A stretch of 64,000 bases of DNA from Ornithinimicrobium sp. F0845 (GTDB lineage Bacteria; Actinomycetota; Actinomycetes; Actinomycetales; Dermatophilaceae): positions 81,482 to 145,481 of the forward strand of contig NZ_JALKAL010000009.1 in assembly GCF_023015765.1 (NCBI RefSeq), written 5' to 3'. Below, piece by piece: positions 1 to 7,091 of this stretch (within the stretch, counting starts at the first letter, position 1; each line of letters opens with the position of its first letter). The position numbers were made by a program, and so were the translations under genes. The notes beneath the pieces are model-generated. The model was not told the origin of the DNA and did no database searches. It saw nothing but the letters and a program-made list of their open reading frames with translations.

Positions 1-305
1 CGCACCCCGTCCCGCTGCAGGTAGCCGCAGAGCGCCCCGAGGCCGGCGACGTAGAGCGACTCCAGGACGGCCAGCGCGAGCCAGGGCAGGGACCCGACGA
101 AGATCCCCGTCCACGACAACAGGGGCACGAAGTAGGCCAGGCCAGCGGCGAACCCCAGACCCAGTCCGCGCCTGGCGCCGGCTCCCGCCGTCGCCAGGGC
201 GAGCGCCCCGATGCCGACATAGGCCATCCACCACAGGTCGTTCGTCGGGAACGCCAGCCAGAGGCAGAGGCCCGCGGCGACGGACAGAACCAGGCGGACG
301 AGCAC
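1..305 (-). CDS. lnt: Apolipoprotein N-acyltransferase, N-terminal part (cut by window edge)
   Basis: The first 101 codons of a polytopic membrane enzyme that N-acylates the lipid-modified cysteine of lipoproteins. The translation begins with a hydrophobic helix, followed by LAFPTNDLWWMA and, near residue 68, LLSWTGIFVGSLPWLALA, which is the typical Lnt N-terminal membrane region. The nitrilase-like catalytic domain would lie off the left edge. The start is taken as the GTG at 305 because a TAGGCT hexamer ends six bases before it, a leaderless arrangement. It lies just downstream of the DAHP synthase gene, beyond a duplicated hairpin. The family call is firm; completeness cannot be judged. 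Confidence 0.83.
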   Translation of the reverse strand, partial: MLVRLVLSVAAGLCLWLAFPTNDLWWMAYVGIGALALATAGAGARRGLGLGFAAGLAYFVPLLSWTGIFVGSLPWLALAVLESLYVAGLGALCGYLQRDGV

Positions 306-348
306 GGCCTCAGCCTAGGTGACCGAACCCCCAGTTCCTGACCGTCGC

Positions 349-404
349 CTCAGGTGGTCCGCCGGCGCCGGACCGCCTCAGGTGGTCCGGCGCCGCCGGA
401 CCGC
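349..404 (-). repeat. 28-bp imperfect tandem duplication over the aroG stop codon, forming two hairpins
   Basis: Two copies of a 28-base unit start at 349 and 377. Each copy contains its own GGTCC...GGACC inverted repeat, so each can fold as a GC-rich hairpin. The stop codon of the DAHP synthase gene (378-380) lies at the edge of one copy and is repeated at 350-352 in the other. The hairpins probably terminate or attenuate transcription before lnt, although no U-tract follows. Confidence 0.6.
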
Positions 405-1463
405 CCCGGCAAGGTCACGCAGGACGTCCGCAGTGGTCTCCCACGACATACAGGCGTCCGTGACCGACTGGCCGTAGGTGAGACCGGACGGAGCCGGCTC
501 CTGACGACCGGCCACCAGGAAGCTCTCCAGCATCACCCCCACGACCGATCGGTTGCCGGACGCGACCAGCGCCCCGATCTCACCCGCCACCTGGGCCTGC
601 CGGACGTGGTCCTTGCCGCTGTTGCCGTGGCTGGCGTCGACGACCAGGCGGTCATCGAGGCCTGCGCCGGACAGCAGCCGCCCGGCAGCGGCCACCGAGA
701 CCGCGTCGTAGTTGGGTCCGCCCCGGCCCCCGCGCAGGATGACATGGCCGTCGGGGTTGCCCTCGGTCTCCACGAGCGCGGCCCGCCCGTCCTCATCCAC
801 GCCGAGGAAGGTCTGCGGCGCCCCCGCCGCGACGCAGGCGTCGACCGCCACCTGCACGCTGCCGTCCGACCCGTTCTTCAGACCGACGGGCATGGACAGC
901 CCGGAGACGAGCTGCCGGTGCACCTGGGACTCGACGGTGCGAGCCCCGATCGCGCCGTAGGTAACGGTGTCCGCGATGTACTGCGGCGTGGTGGTCTCCA
1001 GGTACTCGCACCCGGCCGGGACACCGGCGCGCAGGACGTCCAGCAGGACGCGGCGCGCGAGACGCAGTCCCCGCGGGATGTCGTAGGTGCCGTCCAGGTC
1101 CGGGTCGTTGATCAGTCCCTTCCACCCGGTCGTGGTGCGGGGCTTCTCGAAGTAGACCCGCATCACGACGGCCAGGTCGTCGGCCAGCTCCTCACGCAGG
1201 GCCGCCAGCCGGGTGGCGTAGTCGACCACTGCGACGGGGTCGTGGACACTGCACGGGCCGACGACGACGAGCAACCGGTCGTCCGTGCCGCGGAGCACGT
1301 CCTGGACCTCGGACCTGGACCGGGCGACCAGGTCGGCCAGGTCGGCGGGCAGGGGCTGCTCGGCCAGGACCTGCGTCGGCGCCGGCAGCGGCTCCATGCG
1401 CCGCACGCGCAGGTCGCCCGTTCGGGCGGTCTGCTGGGGGGTGGCGCTGTGTGTCGTGCTCAT
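378..1463 (-). CDS. aroG: 3-deoxy-7-phosphoheptulonate (DAHP) synthase, class I (AroG type)
   Basis: This 361-residue protein matches class I DAHP synthase over its full length. It condenses phosphoenolpyruvate with erythrose 4-phosphate, the first step of the shikimate pathway to aromatic amino acids. Visible signatures are GPCSVHD near residue 70, the EKPRTTTGWKG loop near 105, LKNGSDG near 195 and VDASHGNSGKDH near 270 (metal and phosphate ligands). The start at 1463 has an AGGAGG ribosome site six to eight bases upstream. Upstream on the same strand lies a short leader ORF with consecutive Tyr-Trp-Leu-Phe codons and a terminator-like hairpin, so expression is probably controlled by aromatic amino acid supply through attenuation. 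Feedback type (Phe, Tyr or Trp sensitive) cannot be read from the sequence. Confidence 0.95.
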   Translation of the reverse strand: MSTTHSATPQQTARTGDLRVRRMEPLPAPTQVLAEQPLPADLADLVARSRSEVQDVLRGTDDRLLVVVGPCSVHDPVAVVDYATRLAALREELADDLAVVMRVYFEKPRTTTGWKGLINDPDLDGTYDIPRGLRLARRVLLDVLRAGVPAGCEYLETTTPQYIADTVTYGAIGARTVESQVHRQLVSGLSMPVGLKNGSDGSVQVAVDACVAAGAPQTFLGVDEDGRAALVETEGNPDGHVILRGGRGGPNYDAVSVAAAGRLLSGAGLDDRLVVDASHGNSGKDHVRQAQVAGEIGALVASGNRSVVGVMLESFLVAGRQEPAPSGLTYGQSVTDACMSWETTADVLRDLAGAVRRRRTT

Positions 1464-1530
1464 CGGGTGTTCCTCCTGCGTGGAGGCGGATCACCCTCGG
1501 CTCCCGGAGCGCCCGCCCTGTGAATGGGGA

Positions 1531-1558
1531 AGGGCGCGGACCATCTGGTCCACGCCCT
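1531..1558 (-). terminator. Terminator-like hairpin of the candidate aroG attenuator
   Basis: Twelve-base arms at 1547-1558 and 1531-1542 enclose a four-base loop. On the minus-strand RNA every position pairs, with a single G-U wobble. The hairpin is followed by UUCCCC rather than a run of U. It sits between the leader ORF stop (1579) and the aroG ribosome site, where an attenuator terminator would be expected. Confidence 0.6.
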
Positions 1559-1559
1559 G

Positions 1560-1609
1560 GTCGGCTCCGGTGTGCGCGTCAGCTGAGCTTCGCGCCGGCC
1601 GGAGCCGAC
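1560..1609 (-). promoter_or_regulatory. Upstream stem-loop of the aroG leader (stem 1:2)
   Basis: A perfect 11-bp inverted repeat (1560-1570 with 1599-1609), with an inner GCGCG/CGCGC pair, would form a strong hairpin. Its 5' arm lies inside the leader ORF just after the Phe codon, and its loop holds the leader stop codon. A ribosome stalled on the Tyr, Trp, Leu or Phe codons would cover the 5' arm. A further segment near 1496-1510, next to the aroG ribosome site, can pair with either arm and could provide the alternative fold. Confidence 0.55.
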
Positions 1610-1641
1610 CCAAAGAGCCAATACTGACGAGCGCAGGTCAT
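1579..1641 (-). CDS. Candidate aroG leader peptide with Gln-Tyr-Trp-Leu-Phe run
   Basis: A 20-codon ORF upstream of the DAHP synthase gene on the same strand, reading MTCARQYWLFGS at its start. Three aromatic codons (Tyr, Trp, Phe) with one Leu between them are extremely unlikely by chance in a random 20-codon ORF and match exactly the end products of the pathway encoded downstream. There is no Shine-Dalgarno sequence. Instead a TATCCT hexamer ends six bases before the ATG, so the transcript appears to begin at the start codon. Known family precedent is trp/phe operon leader peptides, in which ribosome stalling chooses between RNA folds. The role here is inference from position and composition. 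Confidence 0.65.
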   Translation of the reverse strand: MTCARQYWLFGSAPAGAKLS

Positions 1642-1899
1642 GGTTGGAGGATACACGCACCCGTCCCCGGGCATGAGCCAGGGCCCGTGCGCCGTTGGTG
1701 CCGATCCCCCAGCGGCCGGGTGCCGCCGGTGGTCCCGTTGTCTACTGAGCGCGCGGGCCCTGGCTTGTCCACCGTCATGCAATGTCGACTGCTCACCCAG
1801 GCAGGGGTGGGCGTTGGCACGGCTCCGTGGAGCTGACGCCCCTCCTGCGCAGGTGGGCTGCCGCTGGTCCCGATCGTGCCGGAACCGGTAGCGGACCTG

Positions 1900-1918
1900 A
1901 GGGCTAACTTAGCCCTCC
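1900..1918. promoter_or_regulatory. 19-bp perfect palindrome, possible operator
   Basis: GAGGGCTAACTTAGCCCTC reads the same on both strands around a single central base. The centre is too tight for a good RNA hairpin, so a protein-binding site is more likely than a terminator. No adjacent regulator gene identifies the binding protein. Confidence 0.4.
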
Positions 1919-1940
1919 CGCTCGTCATGTCAAATGGCCG

Positions 1941-1974
1941 CTGACCTGCGCTTTTGCGCGTTTGTGCAGGTCAG
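1941..1974. terminator. Hairpin with 9-bp stem and T-rich 16-base loop
   Basis: CTGACCTGC at 1941-1949 pairs perfectly with GCAGGTCAG at 1966-1974 around a loop that contains two short T runs. It could be a terminator or a processed RNA structure. Confidence 0.35.
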
Positions 1975-2017
1975 GACAGCGCTGGGAACGCTCGACTTTC
2001 GATGAGCGGTCGCCCCG

Positions 2018-2045
2018 ACCGGCGTGTCGCGCGCGACACGCCGGT
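2018..2045 (-). terminator. 28-bp GC-rich palindrome downstream of the amidohydrolase gene
   Basis: A perfect 14+14 base palindrome lies 77 bases past the amidohydrolase stop codon on its transcribed side. It has no U-tract, as is common for terminators in high-GC actinobacteria. Confidence 0.5.
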
Positions 2046-2121
2046 GCTCGGCTCCCTGGGAGCCACCTCGGAGTCACCCGTGTGTCGCGGTGTCGTCGCG
2101 AGAGCGTCGCGGCCCGTCGTC

Positions 2122-3717
2122 TCAGCCGGTTTCGCGGTCGAACGCGAGATGTCCGTCGACGACGGTGAGCCTCGCGATCGGCAGGGGTAGGTCCGGCTCG
2201 GCGGCCAGGTCCGGCAGCCCGTCCGCCCCCGCGGGTGGACCGTCCGCGGGCAGGTCCCAGACGACGTATGACGCGGGGGCGCCGACCGTCAGGGTGCCCC
2301 CCGGGCGCTCGGCCAGCTCGTAGCCGCCCGCCGTGTGTGCCGACACCGCCTGGGCGACCGTCAGGCGCTCGTCCTCGTTGTGGTGCCACACGGCATACTG
2401 CACCGCCTGCCACGGGTCGATCGCGGTGACCGGGCTGTCCGAGCCCAGCGCGATCCGCACGCCGGCGTCGACCATGCTGCGCAGCGGGACCGTCGCCAGC
2501 GCCCGCGCCTCGCCCAGGCGCGCGGCGTACATCCCCTCGGTGCCGCCCCAGAGCCCGTCGAAGGCTGGCTGGACACTGGCCCAGATCCCGAGCTCCGCCA
2601 TGGTGGCGAGCACCTCCGCGTCCGGCAGCTCCACGTGCTCCCAGCGGTGCCGCGAGGCGATCATCGTGTCCACGCCCACCTCCTGGGCGGCCCGTCGGAA
2701 GCCCTCGGCCATCGTGTGCAGCGCGGCGTCGCCGATCACGTGCCCACCGGCCTGGAGACCGGCCCTGGTGCACGCGATGACGTGGGCGGCGATCTCGTCC
2801 GCGGTCAGGTAGCTGTAGCCGTGGCCCGGCGCGTCGGCATACTCCTCGAGGAGGTGCGCGGTGCGGGACCCGAAGGAGCCGTCGGCGCACAGGTCACCGG
2901 CCAGGCCCATCACCCCGAGGAACTCACCCAGGTGCGCGGCCTCCGCGCGGTCGCCGACCAACTGCCCCCAGTAGGCGACGGTCGCGGGGACCCCCGGCCG
3001 CCGGCCCGCCTCGAGCACGTGCTGCACGTCCGCGAAGGCCGTGAGGTGCTCGCCCCCGGTCTCGTGGATGAGGCCGATTCCCCGCTCCGCGGCGGTCCGC
3101 AGGGCCAGGTCGAGGTAGTGCTGGCGGTCTGCGTCGGTCATGCCCGAGGTGAACGCGGTGGTGACTGCGGCGAAGGCGTCCCGGGACACGATGCCGTTGC
3201 CGTCCCACCCGTCCAGGCCGTGCACCCGCGCGACCGCCGCCATCGCCGAGGAGACGCTCGCCGAGTGGGCATCGACCCGCGGCATGTAGACGACGCCTCC
3301 GTAGGTGGCGCGGTCCAGCTCCGTCGCGGTGACCGGGCGCTTCTCGACCCACTTCGTCTCGTCCCACGAGTGGGCGTAGACGGGCCGACCGCGCAGGTGC
3401 CGTGCGGCGGTCTCGATCAGTCGGAGGGCCTCCCCCACCGAACGGGTGCCGGACAGGTCGATGCCGTCCAGTCCCTGGCCCGTCATGGTGAGGTGCACGT
3501 GGGCGTCGCAGAACGAGGCGGTCACCAGCGCGCCATCCAGCTCGACGACGCGGTCCACGTCGTCCGCCATGGTCTCCGCCGCCCGATCGTCGCCCACCCA
3601 CTCGATGCGGCCGTTGCGCGAGAGCAGGGCCTGGGCGCCGGGGTGACCGTGCACCCGGCCGCCCCGCAGCAGGATCGTCGGTGGACCGGCAGTCTCCGGT
3701 GGCGTCTGGGTGATCAC
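2122..3717 (-). CDS. Amidohydrolase family 3 (YtcJ-like) metal-dependent hydrolase
   Basis: A 531-residue member of the YtcJ-type amidohydrolases, a TIM-barrel metalloenzyme family that hydrolyses C-N bonds in mostly undefined substrates. Seen in the sequence are an N-terminal beta-sandwich piece (LLRGGRVHG), the metal-binding CDAHVHL near residue 90, the HVIGDAAL and HRWEHVEL blocks near 340-370, and the late ALGSDSPV motif with the conserved Asp near 430. The GTG start at 3717 fits the family N-terminus. It is divergent from the aminomutase-like gene and stands alone on its strand. The substrate cannot be named. Confidence 0.85.
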   Translation of the reverse strand: MITQTPPETAGPPTILLRGGRVHGHPGAQALLSRNGRIEWVGDDRAAETMADDVDRVVELDGALVTASFCDAHVHLTMTGQGLDGIDLSGTRSVGEALRLIETAARHLRGRPVYAHSWDETKWVEKRPVTATELDRATYGGVVYMPRVDAHSASVSSAMAAVARVHGLDGWDGNGIVSRDAFAAVTTAFTSGMTDADRQHYLDLALRTAAERGIGLIHETGGEHLTAFADVQHVLEAGRRPGVPATVAYWGQLVGDRAEAAHLGEFLGVMGLAGDLCADGSFGSRTAHLLEEYADAPGHGYSYLTADEIAAHVIACTRAGLQAGGHVIGDAALHTMAEGFRRAAQEVGVDTMIASRHRWEHVELPDAEVLATMAELGIWASVQPAFDGLWGGTEGMYAARLGEARALATVPLRSMVDAGVRIALGSDSPVTAIDPWQAVQYAVWHHNEDERLTVAQAVSAHTAGGYELAERPGGTLTVGAPASYVVWDLPADGPPAGADGLPDLAAEPDLPLPIARLTVVDGHLAFDRETG

Positions 3718-3860
3718 GGCCTCAGTCTGCTACCCGGCGCTGACGGGTCTCGCGCCGGGGTTCGTCGCAGTTCCTCACGGGACCGCTGGCACAGTGAATC
3801 ATCCGTTGAAATCTCGGTCTGACAACACATCATCCGTGTGGTGGTCGCATTCACCGGAAG

Positions 3861-3880
3861 TTGTCCGTATCCTGCGGGGT
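3861..3880 (+). promoter_or_regulatory. Probable leaderless promoter of the aminomutase-like gene
   Basis: A TATCCT -10 hexamer (3868-3873) ends seven bases before the ATG at 3881. Two copies of ATCATCCGT lie upstream, at about 3798 and 3829, and could be an activator or operator pair. Confidence 0.45.
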
Positions 3881-5335
3881 ATGAGCAGTCTTATCGAGCA
3901 GCCCTACCGCTACCAGCAGCGCGAACTGGTGGAACCGGACTGGACGCGTTTCCCCGGGTGGCGCGAGGTCACCGCGCAGGAGTGGGCCGACGTGCAGTGG
4001 CAGCGGGCGCACTGCGTCAAGAACATCAAGCAGCTGCGCGAGCTGATGGGCGACCTGCTGACCGAGGGCTTCTACGCCGATCTGGAGCGCGACCAGGCCG
4101 AGCGGGCCACCATGTCCATGCTGGTGCCGCCCCAGATGATGAACACGATGGTCTCGGAGATGACCTGGGTCGACGGCTCCATGCCGGCCGCGGGCGAGGA
4201 GTTCACCGCCGCGTTCTACGCCGACCCGGTGCGCCACTACATGCTGCCGGTCTTCTCCGACCGGCGCACCGACTGGCCGTCCCACCCCTACGCCTCGCGC
4301 GACTCGCTGCACGAGCACGACATGTGGGTGGCCGAGGGCCTGACGCACCGCTACCCCACCAAGGTGCTGGCCGAGCTGCTGCCCACCTGTCCGCAGTACT
4401 GCGGGCACTGCACCCGGATGGACCTGGTCGGCAACTCCACGCCGCAGGTCACCAAGCTCAAGCTCGCCGGCAAGCCGATGGACCGCCACGAGGCGATCCT
4501 GGACTACCTCAAGCGCACCGAGACCGTCCGCGACGTCGTCGTCTCCGGCGGTGACGTGGCCAACATGCCGTGGAAGAACCTGGAGTCCTTCATCGACCGG
4601 GTGCTGGACGTCGAGAACATTCGCGACATCCGGCTGGCCACCAAGGCGCTCATGGGCCTGCCCCAGCACTGGCTGGTCGGGGACACCGTCGAGGGTGTCG
4701 CCAGGGTTGCCGCCAAGGCCCGCAGCCGCGGTGTCGGGCTGGCGATCCACACCCACGTCAATGCGGCGCAGTCCGTCACCCCGCTGGTCGCCCAGGCCTC
4801 CCGGGCGATGCTGGACGCCGGCATCCGGGACGTACGCAACCAGGGCGTGCTGATGCGTGGGGTCAACGCCACCAGCGAGGACCTGCTCGACCTCTGCTTC
4901 GCGCTGGCCGACGGCGCCTCGATCACGCCCTACTACTTCTACATGTGCGACATGATCCCCTTCGCCGAGCACTGGCGGACCTCGCTGGCCGAGGCCCAGC
5001 ACCTGCAGCACTCGATCATGGGCTACCTGCCCGGGTTCGCCACGCCCCGCATCGTGTGCGACGTCCCGTTCGTCGGGAAGCGATGGGTGCACCAGGTCGA
5101 CTCCTACGACACCGAGCGCGGGATCTCCTACTGGCGCAAGAACTACCGCACCTCCATCGAGACCGAGGACGTCGACGTGACGAGCGCGGAGTACGTCTAC
5201 TACGACCCGATCTACACCCTGTCCACCGAGGGCCAGGCCTGGTGGAACGAGCACGGCGACGCAGCGGCGACCCACGCGGCCAACGCCAGCGCCGCCGAGA
5301 CCTCGCGCGCGGTCTCGGTCGCCCAGCTGGACTGA
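3881..5335 (+). CDS. KamA-family radical SAM protein (lysine 2,3-aminomutase-like)
   Basis: A 484-residue radical SAM protein. The cluster motif is CPQYCGHC (Cys170, Cys174, Cys177) within LLPTCPQYCGHCTRMD, the pattern of lysine 2,3-aminomutases, which move an amino group using S-adenosylmethionine and pyridoxal phosphate. VVSGGD near residue 223 and AIHTHVN near 290 are further family blocks. The open frame extends upstream to 3710, but the ATG at 3881 is preferred because a TATCCT hexamer precedes it by seven bases and the extra residues look like intergenic sequence. Substrate is uncertain: lysine, glutamate or a related amino acid. No beta-lysine pathway partners are adjacent. Confidence 0.85.
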   Translation: MSSLIEQPYRYQQRELVEPDWTRFPGWREVTAQEWADVQWQRAHCVKNIKQLRELMGDLLTEGFYADLERDQAERATMSMLVPPQMMNTMVSEMTWVDGSMPAAGEEFTAAFYADPVRHYMLPVFSDRRTDWPSHPYASRDSLHEHDMWVAEGLTHRYPTKVLAELLPTCPQYCGHCTRMDLVGNSTPQVTKLKLAGKPMDRHEAILDYLKRTETVRDVVVSGGDVANMPWKNLESFIDRVLDVENIRDIRLATKALMGLPQHWLVGDTVEGVARVAAKARSRGVGLAIHTHVNAAQSVTPLVAQASRAMLDAGIRDVRNQGVLMRGVNATSEDLLDLCFALADGASITPYYFYMCDMIPFAEHWRTSLAEAQHLQHSIMGYLPGFATPRIVCDVPFVGKRWVHQVDSYDTERGISYWRKNYRTSIETEDVDVTSAEYVYYDPIYTLSTEGQAWWNEHGDAAATHAANASAAETSRAVSVAQLD

Positions 5336-5368
5336 CCGGGTCGGGCCACCCGGGGCTAAGGTGCTCGG

Positions 5369-5851
5369 GTGGCCAGATCCAAGGGAGGCACCCCGGCGAC
5401 CGTGGCGCTGGAGCGTGCCGGGGTGAGTTTCACCGTCCGCACCTACGACCATGACCCGACCACGCACTCATACGGGCTGGAGGCGGCCGTCGCGCTCGGC
5501 GTGCCACCCGAACGCGTCTTCAAGACGCTGCTGGTGGAGACCGGGACCGGTCTCGGTGTCGGCATCGTCCCGGTCGACCGGCTCCTGGACCTGAAGGCCA
5601 TCGCCAGCGCCCTGGGCGTCAAGAGGGCCACCATGGCGGACCCCGCGGTGGCCGAGCGGAGCACGGGCTACGTGGTCGGCGGCATCAGCCCCCTCGGGCA
5701 ACGCAAGGCGTTGCCGACCGTGCTCGACGTCACGGCGCGAGACTTCGAGACCATCCTGGTCTCGGGCGGCAAGCGTGGCTTCGACATCGAGCTGGCACCT
5801 GCGGAGCTGGCGGCGCTGACCCGCGCCACCTTCGCCGAGATCGCTCGGTAG
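5369..5851 (+). CDS. ybaK: Cys-tRNA(Pro)/aminoacyl-tRNA deacylase, YbaK/EbsC family
   Basis: A 160-residue YbaK-type editing enzyme, the normal length for the family. It hydrolyses mischarged tRNA (classically cysteinyl-tRNA-Pro) in the cytoplasm. The sequence shows RVFKTLLVE near residue 50, the conserved Lys in DLKAIA near 75 and the GYVVGGISPLG block near 105-115. The GTG start at 5369 follows a TAAGGT hexamer by six bases, a leaderless arrangement. It lies 33 bases after the aminomutase-like gene on the same strand but has its own promoter signal. Confidence 0.9.
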   Translation: MARSKGGTPATVALERAGVSFTVRTYDHDPTTHSYGLEAAVALGVPPERVFKTLLVETGTGLGVGIVPVDRLLDLKAIASALGVKRATMADPAVAERSTGYVVGGISPLGQRKALPTVLDVTARDFETILVSGGKRGFDIELAPAELAALTRATFAEIAR

Positions 5852-5981
5852 CGACACGATCTGCGTCAGATCTGCCTCAACTGCGACACAAGCCTGGTTC
5901 GCTAGTCCGTCCCGGGTCCCGGACCCGTGACCTTCCAGCAGAAGCAGACCCGCGGCGCCGCCGCGATCGAGGGAGTCCATC

Positions 5982-6557
5982 ATGAACGACAACATGCCGC
6001 AGCAGCCTGCCGTCCCGACGGCCACGCCGCCCCACCAGGCCGCGCCCACCGCTCACCCCTCGGCGGGCTACGTCCCCGCACCGGAGTATGCCGGCGTCCC
6101 GGGTCCGGTCTCTGCCGCCCGTTACGCGGAGTGGCCGCACCGGGCGTGCGCCTCGCTGATCGACGGCGCGCTGGTGCTCGCCTTCTCCCTCGTGGGCGCG
6201 ATCCTGGGACAGATCAGCTTCTTCTTCAGCATGATCTTCGGACTCGCAGGCCTGGTGGTCGCGCTGTACTTCGCCTACCTCAACGGCAGCCGCGGCCAGT
6301 CGCCCGGCAAGGCGCTGATGGGCCTGCGCGTCGTCCGGGAGGACGGCACGTTGCTGGGCGGCCCCATGGGGGTCCTGCGCACCCTGACGCTCGGTGCCAT
6401 GGGGGTCGTCACCCTCGGGTTCGGCACCCTCGTGGCCGTCCTGTGGCCGCTGTGGGACGAGCCGAAGCGCCAGGCGCTGCACGACAAGGTCTTCGGCACG
6501 GTGGTGCTCAGTGGACAGCCCCGCAAGGCGCTGGGGCAAGAGCTCTTCCTGCCCTAG
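5982..6557 (+). CDS. RDD-domain membrane protein
   Basis: A 191-residue protein with a Pro/Ala-rich cytoplasmic N-terminus of about 45 residues and an RDD domain. ARYAEWPHRACASLIDG carries the Arg and Asp positions, two or three membrane helices follow (near 60-80 and 85-105), then GQSPGKALMGLRVV, the usual RDD loop. RDD proteins are small membrane proteins of mostly unknown function. A GAGGGAG ribosome site lies about ten bases before the ATG. The C-terminal Gln-Glu-Leu-Phe-Leu-Pro is repeated in frame just after the stop codon because of a 24-bp tandem duplication. Confidence 0.8.
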   Translation: MNDNMPQQPAVPTATPPHQAAPTAHPSAGYVPAPEYAGVPGPVSAARYAEWPHRACASLIDGALVLAFSLVGAILGQISFFFSMIFGLAGLVVALYFAYLNGSRGQSPGKALMGLRVVREDGTLLGGPMGVLRTLTLGAMGVVTLGFGTLVAVLWPLWDEPKRQALHDKVFGTVVLSGQPRKALGQELFLP

Positions 6558-6582
6558 CCGCAGGAACTCTTCCTGCCCGACG
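6541..6582 (+). repeat. 24-bp tandem duplication across the RDD gene stop codon
   Basis: CTCTTCCTGCCC occurs at 6543-6554 and again at 6567-6578. The second copy is in frame after the TAG stop and would again encode Gln-Glu-Leu-Phe-Leu-Pro. Confidence 0.6.
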
Positions 6583-6618
6583 CCGGCACACCCCGGACTG
6601 CCAGGGCGGCGACCTGTC

Positions 6619-7071
6619 TCAGGCCTCGGCGGGCAGGGCGACCGGTCGCCCCTCCCAGGGGGTGGAGAGCACCACCGTGGTGCTGCTGGCGCAGTTGGCC
6701 GCCGCCCGGATGTCGGCCAGCAGCTGCTCCAGGTCCGAGGGCTTGGCGAGCCGGACCTGGATGACGTAGTTCTCGCGGCCGGCGACCGACCAGCAGGAGT
6801 CGATCTGCGGCAGGTGCTCCAGCCGCTCCGGGATGTCGTCCGGCGCGGCGGGGTCGAACGGCGACAGCGCGATGAGCGCGGTCAGCGGCAGGCCCACCTT
6901 CTCGAAGTCGATCTCCGCGCGGTAGCCGGTGATCACCCCCCGCTCCTCCAGCCGCTTGACGCGCTGGTGCACCGCGGAGGTGGACAGTCCCACGGCTCGA
7001 CCCAGCTCGGCGAAACTGATCCGTCCGTCGGCGGCGAGCAGCCCGACGATCTGGCGGTCAACGGCTTCCAT
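6619..7071 (-). CDS. Lrp/AsnC-family transcriptional regulator
   Basis: A 150-residue regulator of the feast/famine type. Residues 1-50 form the winged-helix DNA-binding domain (MEAVDRQIVGLLAADGRISFAELGRAVGLS), followed by the RAM ligand-binding domain (near 65-140). The family binds amino acids and controls amino acid metabolism genes. The ATG at 7071 is chosen because TAGGCT lies seven bases upstream and because the residues coded further upstream overlap the divergent exonuclease gene. It shares a 20-bp divergent promoter with that gene. Target genes are unknown. Confidence 0.87.
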   Translation of the reverse strand: MEAVDRQIVGLLAADGRISFAELGRAVGLSTSAVHQRVKRLEERGVITGYRAEIDFEKVGLPLTALIALSPFDPAAPDDIPERLEHLPQIDSCWSVAGRENYVIQVRLAKPSDLEQLLADIRAAANCASSTTVVLSTPWEGRPVALPAEA

Positions 7072-7091
7072 AGGCCCTAGCCTAGTGAGCC
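7072..7091. promoter_or_regulatory. Overlapping divergent leaderless promoter (shared -10)
   Basis: Only 20 bases separate the two start codons. They contain CTAGCCTAG, which gives TAGCCT on the plus strand (eight bases before the exonuclease ATG) and TAGGCT on the minus strand (seven bases before the Lrp ATG). The two -10 boxes occupy almost the same bases. Confidence 0.6.

Larger units (their letters stand above)
1642..2121. other. 480-bp non-coding stretch between the aroG leader and the amidohydrolase gene
   Basis: No convincing gene is seen. The stretch holds the probable -10 box of the aroG leader (TATCCT just after 1641), a 19-bp perfect palindrome (1900-1918), an AT-richer hairpin (1941-1974) and a 28-bp palindrome (2018-2045). 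Short open frames here are on both strands with no ribosome sites and no recognisable products. Confidence 0.5.

Noticed and set aside
3710..3880. 57-residue upstream extension of the aminomutase-like protein
   Set aside because: It overlaps the divergent amidohydrolase start, lies across a clear -10 element and is not family-like.
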